DNA of 64,000 nt from the NCBI GenBank assembly GCA_009787625.1, contig WQSX01000002.1:62001-126000 (forward strand). The letters are read 5' to 3'. Of this stretch, positions 58,415 through 64,000 are shown one piece after another (the stretch's first letter is position 1; each line of letters opens with the position of its first letter). The notes beneath the pieces were generated by a model. The model ran no database searches and was not told where the DNA came from. It saw nothing but the letters and a program-made list of their open reading frames with translations. Made by a program: the position numbers and the translations under genes. The DNA comes from Oscillospiraceae bacterium. GTDB taxonomy: Bacteria; Bacillota; Clostridia; Oscillospirales; Oscillospiraceae.

Positions 58415-59201
58415 AGACATCACTTTAGGGCAATACTTTCCGGGTGAAACCATTGTCCACAGGCTCGACCCCCGCTTTAAGTTAATACTGATGATGACCT
58501 ATATAACCTCCCTTTTTTTGGCGAGTGGAATTTTTGCCTACATATTTATGTTCGTGATACTCGTCACCTGCCTTGCAATATCGAAAATAAAACCAAGAGC
58601 CGTATTTAAAGGATTGCGCCCGGTATTCATCATAATCATATTCACGGTAGTGCTGAACATATTTTTTATACAAGGCGAAACAATCCTGTTTGAGTGGCGG
58701 TTTATAGTAATAACACTAGAGGGCATACAGCAGGCAGGGTTTATGGCGACACGCCTGATGATGCTCATTATAAGCACATTTCTATTGACCTATACAACTT
58801 CACCCATAGCGCTCACCGATGCGATTGAAAGAATGCTGGGACCTCTCAAAAAAATACGAGCGCCCGTCCACGAATTCGCAATGATGATGAGCATAGCACT
58901 CAGATTTATCCCGACACTGATTGAAGAGACAGATAAAATAATCAGCGCTCAACGCTCAAGAGGGGCAGATTTTGAAACAGGCGGAATAGTGAAAAAAGCC
59001 AAAGCCGTCCTCCCTATAATAGTGCCGCTGTTCATAAGCGCATTCAGAAGAGCAGACGAACTGGCGACCGCCATGGAAAGCCGCTGTTACCACGGTGGCG
59101 AAGGAAGAACCCGAATGAAAGTCCTGAAAGCCACCCCAAAAGACTATTTTGCGCTACTAATAGGAGCCGCAATAGTGGCGGTAATAATATTCCTGCGATG
59201 A
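58407..59201 (+). CDS. ecfT: ECF transporter transmembrane coupling protein EcfT
   Basis: The 264-aa membrane protein has about five to six hydrophobic segments. The two coupling motifs appear as Ala-Arg-Gly type helices (QRSRGADFE and MESRCYHGGEGRT), which contact the ATPases. GQYFPGETIVHRLDPRFKL is the usual EcfT start. No substrate-specific S-component is in the window, so the module must serve S-components encoded elsewhere. Confidence 0.95.
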   Translation: MLKDITLGQYFPGETIVHRLDPRFKLILMMTYITSLFLASGIFAYIFMFVILVTCLAISKIKPRAVFKGLRPVFIIIIFTVVLNIFFIQGETILFEWRFIVITLEGIQQAGFMATRLMMLIISTFLLTYTTSPIALTDAIERMLGPLKKIRAPVHEFAMMMSIALRFIPTLIEETDKIISAQRSRGADFETGGIVKKAKAVLPIIVPLFISAFRRADELATAMESRCYHGGEGRTRMKVLKATPKDYFALLIGAAIVAVIIFLR

Positions 59202-59219
59202 AATTCCACCGAGGTGAAA

Positions 59220-59981
59220 ATGAAAAACATTGCCCTGAAACTGACATTTGTAGGTACAAGTTACCATGGTTGGCAAATACAAAAAAATGAAAAAACAATA
59301 GCCGGCACTTTGGAAGCGGTTCTTGCTGACCTATGTGGTCATGAGGTGAAGCTGGTCGGATGCGGAAGAACAGATGCGGGTGTCCACGCAAAAACCTACT
59401 GCGCAAATTTCAAAACAAATTCGACAATACCACTCGAAAAATTGCCGCTTGCTGCAAACGCATTACTCCCACCTGACATAGTGGTAAAGCAAGCCGCGCT
59501 GGCTCCCGAGGACTTCAATGCAATACTTTCATGCACAAAAAAACAATACACCTACAGAATCTACAACTCCCGCATAAGAAACCCGTTTGAAGCAAACAGA
59601 GCCTACTTCTATCCGCGCCCTTTGGACTTGGAGAAGATAAAACAGGCGGCAAAGCACTTCGTAGGCACCCGAGACTTCGCCGCAGTACGGTCAGTAGGTA
59701 CGGAGACAAAAACGACAGTCCGCACAGTGTTTGAGTACGAAGTAGAAGAAAACGCTCCAATTGTCGAATTTCGGGCAACAGCCGACGGCTTTTTGTACAA
59801 CATGGCAAGAGCAATGGTAGGCACTCTGATATACGTCTCGGAAGGCAAAATAAGCCCCGATGATTTGCCAAAACTGCTGGAACAAAAAGACCGCCGCCTA
59901 ACAGGCCCGACAGTCCCTGCCGATGGTCTATACATGACAAAAATCCGATATGAGGGGGAAGTCGGTGAGATGTTCAATTAA
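59220..59981 (+). CDS. truA: tRNA pseudouridine synthase A
   Basis: TruA makes pseudouridine at positions 38-40 of the anticodon arm. The catalytic Asp52 is in GRTDAGVHA. FVGTSYHGWQIQ and HFVGTRDFAAVRS also match. I use the ATG at 59220 (253 aa), which follows GAGGTG; the GTG at 59214 lies in that site. Last gene of the conserved ecfA1-ecfA2-ecfT-truA order; the usual downstream rplM-rpsI is missing. Confidence 0.96.
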   Translation: MKNIALKLTFVGTSYHGWQIQKNEKTIAGTLEAVLADLCGHEVKLVGCGRTDAGVHAKTYCANFKTNSTIPLEKLPLAANALLPPDIVVKQAALAPEDFNAILSCTKKQYTYRIYNSRIRNPFEANRAYFYPRPLDLEKIKQAAKHFVGTRDFAAVRSVGTETKTTVRTVFEYEVEENAPIVEFRATADGFLYNMARAMVGTLIYVSEGKISPDDLPKLLEQKDRRLTGPTVPADGLYMTKIRYEGEVGEMFN

Positions 59982-60088
59982 TTTCTTCCCTTTTAGCCGA
60001 ACCTATGCTATACTGTAGTGTGGTCAAAGTGGTTATTTTTGACGTAAAGTGTAGCGGAAACGATAAGTTTTGAAGCTGGGGCGATGAT

Positions 60089-61231
60089 ATGCAAAAGACA
60101 AAAAAACGCAGATGGCCTGTCTATATCATAGTGCTTGCGGTACTGGCGGCACTTACTTTAGCAACCGCGCTAATCGTTCATGGCTACACCACGGGTGCGC
60201 TGGCACTATTTCCGCGGCGGAGTCCCGTATTCACAGTTCAGGAACTTAATTTCGACGTAGGACGAAACAGAGTGTTTGAAGAGTCAAACGGAGCAATAGC
60301 TGCGGCAGGAACATTCGGCATACAAGTGTTAAATGCAGACGGCGAAGAAACTCTGCGAGACACATTTCGGCTCTACACCCCTGCGATAACCGAACACTCG
60401 GGGACATTCTTGGCGTTTGATATCGGAGGGACATCTCTTCGGAAATTCACACCAAATCAAGTCCTGCGCGAAGTTAGCACCACAGGGCAAATAGTATCAG
60501 CAACACTCAACCAAAACGGCTGGTTCACTGTAGTGACGCAAGAGCCGGGAGCATTCAGAGGTACAGTGCAGGTGTACAACAGCGCAGGAGCTGTAGTATA
60601 TCGTGTGGATTTAGGGAGTGGATTCCCAATCACAGCAAAACTGTCCGAAAACAACGAAAACTTAGCCATTCTCAACTTGACGAATACAGGAAGCAGGGTT
60701 ACCTTCTATAACGGCATTAGTGAGGATAAAGAGGATCCTGATTTTTGGTTTGAACTGACCGATACGGTTATATTCGACTTTGAATTTATCACCGGCGACG
60801 AAATACTCGCCATATCCACAGAGTCTGTTTTAAGGTCAAGCACCACCGGCGAGAGCGTAGAATTATTCAGCTTCAGGGGTAGACGGCTCGGAAGTTACGC
60901 ACTTAAGGGAGATTTTATAGCGCTTAACCTATACGACTACGGCGTGGGCTACAGTGGGCAACTCATCACGATAGACCCTGAGGACGGCGCCATAATCGCT
61001 CAGAGCAGAGTACATAGAGAAATAATCTCAATGTCTGTAAACTATGGTTGGATTTCAATACTACAGAGCAATGAAATAACATTTTTCAACGAACTCTTGG
61101 AAGAATACCTTGCATCGGAAGAGACTGTTATGGCACTGGCAACAAACAGAATCTTGGTGCTCGGGGAAAATGCGGCACTTGCCACGAGCGACAATTCAGC
61201 CCTGATAGTACACCGCCTGCAAGAAGATTAG
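60089..61231 (+). CDS. DUF5711-like membrane-anchored beta-propeller protein
   Basis: The 380-aa protein has a basic start (KTKKRRW), a single membrane helix (about 10-32) and a large, beta-rich outside part with repeated WD-like strands (e.g. GFGIQVLNADGEE-like turns, LAFDIGGTSLRKF, LYDYGVGYSGQLITID). The family is known from Clostridia but has no assigned function. It is followed 58 nt later by cvpA, pgsA and clpE-like genes on the same strand. Confidence 0.75.
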   Translation: MQKTKKRRWPVYIIVLAVLAALTLATALIVHGYTTGALALFPRRSPVFTVQELNFDVGRNRVFEESNGAIAAAGTFGIQVLNADGEETLRDTFRLYTPAITEHSGTFLAFDIGGTSLRKFTPNQVLREVSTTGQIVSATLNQNGWFTVVTQEPGAFRGTVQVYNSAGAVVYRVDLGSGFPITAKLSENNENLAILNLTNTGSRVTFYNGISEDKEDPDFWFELTDTVIFDFEFITGDEILAISTESVLRSSTTGESVELFSFRGRRLGSYALKGDFIALNLYDYGVGYSGQLITIDPEDGAIIAQSRVHREIISMSVNYGWISILQSNEITFFNELLEEYLASEETVMALATNRILVLGENAALATSDNSALIVHRLQED

Positions 61232-61289
61232 CGTAATAAAACCGCACAGCACCACCACCTGCACCGTATAAATTGGAGGAACACATCAG

Positions 61290-61997
61290 TTGATTAGCTT
61301 TTTCTTAGACATAGCTATTGTCGGAACAGTCGTATTTTGCGGCTGGAGAGGGTACAAAAGCGGACTTATACGCGGAGTGTTCGGCATTGTAGCTCTCATT
61401 TTGGCACTATTTGTATCAAATATAGTCGCACAGGCATACTCAGATGACGCAAAAACCTTGCTCCGGCCTTTCGCCAGCGGAATCATCGAATCCACAATGG
61501 CAGAGCTTGTCGGTGAGGGCATTCAATACGGGTCGGAGGAGCATAATCCGCTCGTTGATGACCCATCTTTTGCAAGGGCATACACCGCACTGCGTGAGAT
61601 TGGCTTGCCGGAAGCAGCGGCAACTGCAATTGCAGAGCAGAGCATGATAGCGGAGATATTTGCCGATGGTGAAGGATCGTTTGCAGATGTAGTAGCTGAG
61701 CGCCTCACAAGCTCACTTGCGTTCATTGGGGTTTTTACGGTGTCATTTTTACTCATTGCAATTGTATTTGCAGTAATCGGAAACTTGGTTGGAGTGGTAT
61801 TTTCTCTTCCGGGACTAAGGCTTGTGGACACGATTGCAGGCGCGGCATGTGGATTTGTTAAAGGAATCATCATTGTATATGTGCTTGCGGTAGTCGTCCG
61901 ATACTTCGGAATTTTAATGTTGCCGGCTTTAGAAGGGACCACGGTTCTGTACTTTATAGTAAACAACAATCCAATTGCAGCGATGTTGGGTGTTTAA
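61290..61997 (+). CDS. cvpA: CvpA family membrane protein
   Basis: The 235-aa protein has four membrane segments and the CvpA start FFLDIAIVGTVVFCGWRGYKSGLIRGVFG. The family name comes from colicin V production; the Bacillota role is not settled. It begins with TTG 9 nt after GGAGGA. The central soluble part (about 65-135) is larger than in the shortest family members. Confidence 0.85.
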   Translation: MISFFLDIAIVGTVVFCGWRGYKSGLIRGVFGIVALILALFVSNIVAQAYSDDAKTLLRPFASGIIESTMAELVGEGIQYGSEEHNPLVDDPSFARAYTALREIGLPEAAATAIAEQSMIAEIFADGEGSFADVVAERLTSSLAFIGVFTVSFLLIAIVFAVIGNLVGVVFSLPGLRLVDTIAGAACGFVKGIIIVYVLAVVVRYFGILMLPALEGTTVLYFIVNNNPIAAMLGV

Positions 61998-62021
61998 AAT
62001 TCTTATGAGGGTGGTATTTAG

Positions 62022-62603
62022 GTGAAATCAGTCCCAAACATTTTATCAATATTTCGCATGGTTTTAGTGCCGGTGTTTGTTGTAGTTTTCTTCAACGACC
62101 ATAGCGAATTTCGGATTTATGCTGTTTTAGTGTTTGGTGTTGCCGGAATCAGCGATATCCTTGACGGCATAATAGCCCGTAAGTTTCAAGCACAGTCAAA
62201 ACTCGGAAAGATACTTGACCCACTAGCAGATAAACTTATGACATTTGCAGCGATAATATGCATTACAATCACAAGACCGATATTGTTTTGGGCGGTGTGT
62301 GTATTCTTTGTAAAAGAACTGCTTATGGGAATTGGTGGGTTGGTTCTGCATAGAAAAGGACACAAAGAACTCCCATCATCAAATGTAATAGGAAAAGCAT
62401 CAACAGTGACATTCTTTGCAGTATTAATACTACTTATGCTCTTCCAAAATGTGCAAAACTGGGTAGCCATGCTGATGATTTCAGTGGCAATAGGACTTGC
62501 ACTGGTGGCACTGGCAAGCTATATAGTATCATATTCGAAAATCGTTAAAGAACAAAAGAGAGGCGACACCGACCTATCGGAAGCACCCAAAGGAGACAAC
62601 TAG
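62022..62603 (+). CDS. pgsA: CDP-diacylglycerol-glycerol-3-phosphate 3-phosphatidyltransferase
   Basis: PgsA makes phosphatidylglycerol-phosphate, the first committed step to PG and cardiolipin. The 193-aa membrane enzyme has the complete CDP-alcohol phosphotransferase motif: D45-x2-D48-G-x2-A-R-x8-G62-x3-D66-x3-D70. The GTG start at 62022 follows AGGGTGG. The first residues, PNILSIFRMVLVPVFV, are typical. A ClpE-like gene begins 3 nt after the stop. Confidence 0.94.
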   Translation: MKSVPNILSIFRMVLVPVFVVVFFNDHSEFRIYAVLVFGVAGISDILDGIIARKFQAQSKLGKILDPLADKLMTFAAIICITITRPILFWAVCVFFVKELLMGIGGLVLHRKGHKELPSSNVIGKASTVTFFAVLILLMLFQNVQNWVAMLMISVAIGLALVALASYIVSYSKIVKEQKRGDTDLSEAPKGDN

Positions 62604-62605
62604 TA

Positions 62606-64000
62606 ATGCAACCTTCAATATGTTCAAAATGCAAAAAAAGCCCGGCAGTTATTTTCATAACACGAATTGAAAACGGGAACACAACCAATGAGGGAATCTG
62701 CCTCAAGTGTGCCCGTGAACTCAACATCAAACCCGTTGAGGACATCATTAGGAGAATGGGGCTGACAGATGAAGATTTAGAGAGTCTCACAGAAGAGATG
62801 ATGGAAGCCGTTGGCGGCCTTGAAGCACTGGGTGAACCTGATGATGACGAAATAGAGGACACAATCGATGAGGGGAAAACAGCGACATTTCCATTTTTGA
62901 GCAGGCTGTTTGGCGGCCCGGATGACTCATCAACCAGAGATAGCCGCCCCGGCAGAGAGACCAAGGACAAGGACGGCAAAAACGGATCAAAGAGAAGAAA
63001 ATACTTGGAAAACTACTGCATTTCACTCACAAGAAGAGCAGCAGACAGTAAACTTGATAAAATAGTAGGGAGAGACACAGAGACAGAACGTGTCGTTCAG
63101 ATTCTGAATCGCAGGCAGAAAAACAATCCCTGCCTCATAGGCGAACCCGGCGTTGGGAAAACAGCGATTGCCGAGGGGCTCTCTCAGAGAATCCACGATG
63201 GAGATGTCCCACTAAAACTGCGCAGCAAGGAAGTATACCTGCTGGATTTGACCGCATTGGTCGCAGGCACTCAGTTTAGAGGGCAATTTGAAAGCCGAAT
63301 GAAAGGTCTTGTCGAAGAAATCAAGACACACGGAAACATAATTCTGGTCATAGATGAAGTACACACCTTAGTAGGTGCAGGTGATGCCGAAGGTTCAATG
63401 AACGCCGCAAATATCTTAAAGCCCGCGCTGTCCAGAGGAGAAATTCAAGTCGTCGGCGCAACAACATTCACGGAATACAGAAAGCACATAGAAAAAGATG
63501 CGGCACTTGAGCGAAGATTCCAACCCGTAGTCGTCAGCGAGCCTTCAATCGGGGAGTCGGTTGAAATAATCATTGGGATCAAAGGCTATTATGAGTCGTT
63601 CCACGGAGTTCACATCTCTGATGAAATGGCAAAACAGGCAGTTATTCTTGCCGAGAGGTACATCACCGACAGATTTTTGCCCGACAAAGCAATCGACCTC
63701 ATAGACGAAGCATGTTCAGACATGAACCTAAAAAGCGAACTAATCGCAAGAAAAGACGCTATAATAAAAGAAAAAGCAGATTTACAAAAAGAGAGAGATT
63801 TAATCCTCTCCGCGCCCGAGGGTAGTGACTATGCAAGGCTCGCCGAAATTCGCAGCCTCGACTTTCGCCTTGCAGACGAACTCAGCCTGCTTGAAAATGA
63901 GGGAAGTCCCGCACTCACAATAGACAACTTAGCAAGAGTTATTGAGCTATGGACAAAAATCCCCGCATCAAACATACGTGAGGACGAGTTTAAAAGGCTC
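62606..64000 (+). CDS. ClpE-like Clp ATPase, partial (runs off the window)
   Basis: 465 codons are visible without a stop. The N-terminus has a C4 zinc finger (Cys6, Cys9, Cys32, Cys35), as in ClpE and McsA, instead of a Clp-N repeat domain. An acidic/charged linker follows. AAA+ domain 1 has Walker A GEPGVGKT (about 180), Walker B LVIDEVHTLVG (about 247), GATTFTEYRKHIEKDAALERRF and the DLIDEAC helix, then the start of a middle coiled-coil. The second AAA+ domain lies outside. The ATG follows AGGAG and is 3 nt after the pgsA stop. ClpC with a fused finger is the alternative name. Confidence 0.9.
   Translation, partial: MQPSICSKCKKSPAVIFITRIENGNTTNEGICLKCARELNIKPVEDIIRRMGLTDEDLESLTEEMMEAVGGLEALGEPDDDEIEDTIDEGKTATFPFLSRLFGGPDDSSTRDSRPGRETKDKDGKNGSKRRKYLENYCISLTRRAADSKLDKIVGRDTETERVVQILNRRQKNNPCLIGEPGVGKTAIAEGLSQRIHDGDVPLKLRSKEVYLLDLTALVAGTQFRGQFESRMKGLVEEIKTHGNIILVIDEVHTLVGAGDAEGSMNAANILKPALSRGEIQVVGATTFTEYRKHIEKDAALERRFQPVVVSEPSIGESVEIIIGIKGYYESFHGVHISDEMAKQAVILAERYITDRFLPDKAIDLIDEACSDMNLKSELIARKDAIIKEKADLQKERDLILSAPEGSDYARLAEIRSLDFRLADELSLLENEGSPALTIDNLARVIELWTKIPASNIREDEFKRL

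Overview
The window reads as a chromosomal stretch of a Gram-positive, low-to-moderate G+C bacterium of the phylum Bacillota, most likely class Clostridia (possibly an uncultivated gut-type lineage; I cannot place it lower). Pointers are a DnaA-trio origin of the Bacillus type, the rpmH-rnpA-yidD-yidC-khpB block, a YloU/FakA pair, ecfA1-ecfA2-ecfT-truA, a ClpE-like ATPase, LytTR regulators paired with small membrane proteins, lipoboxes, and no outer-membrane genes. No transposase, phage, integrase or CRISPR genes are visible, but the intergenic DNA is full of short palindromic repeats of four families, called A, B, C and D here.

Layout. 1-2.1 kb: replication origin, dnaA and rpsT, all reading leftward; dnaN is probably just outside the left edge. 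2.1-7.6 kb: leftward repair/RNA-modification genes (B12-radical SAM, trmB, ogg) and a hybrid histidine kinase. 7.8-10.3 kb: a small basic protein under a regulated-looking promoter, then hslO and an AlkC-type DNA glycosylase. 10.2-19.7 kb: a peptide ABC transporter operon (oppA-B-C-D-F) ending in a ROK regulator, facing cutC and an M81 peptidase. 19.8-33.4 kb: a lipoprotein, two diguanylate cyclases (one a 1731-residue pseudokinase/AAA/TPR/GAF/GGDEF fusion), and two paralogous membrane-anchored solute-binding-like proteins around an MMPL exporter and a TetR regulator. 33.4-39.3 kb: a flavodoxin-like protein, a damaged XRE-regulator/ABC-exporter locus and another XRE gene. 39.6-43.9 kb: two LytTR regulatory systems, one with a LiaF-like membrane protein, one with a DUF3021-like protein and an ABC-2 exporter. 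44.1-52.4 kb: leftward housekeeping genes fakA, yloU, alaS, acpP, khpB, yidC, yidD, rnpA, rpmH. 52.7-64 kb: rightward MFS transporter, rhodanese-TtcA fusion, a KDG-type sugar kinase, tRNA-Leu(CAG, leftward), ECF transporter core, truA, DUF5711, cvpA, pgsA and a ClpE-like ATPase cut by the window end.

Most interesting points. The origin carries seven perfect TAG trios next to a DnaA box. The canonical rpmH-dnaA neighbourhood is split by about 50 kb. Two distant promoters share the same operator at the same spacing and probably form a LytTR regulon; a third LytTR-associated promoter has a tandem 21-bp repeat. Three promoters place the predicted transcription start at or next to the ATG, suggesting leaderless mRNAs. 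tRNA-Leu and the ECF operon diverge from promoters that share one -35 element. The repeat families have invaded genes: they supply stop codons, C-termini and an in-frame insertion.

All start corrections, promoters and operators were read by eye. Family names rest on motifs recognised in translations, not on database searches.
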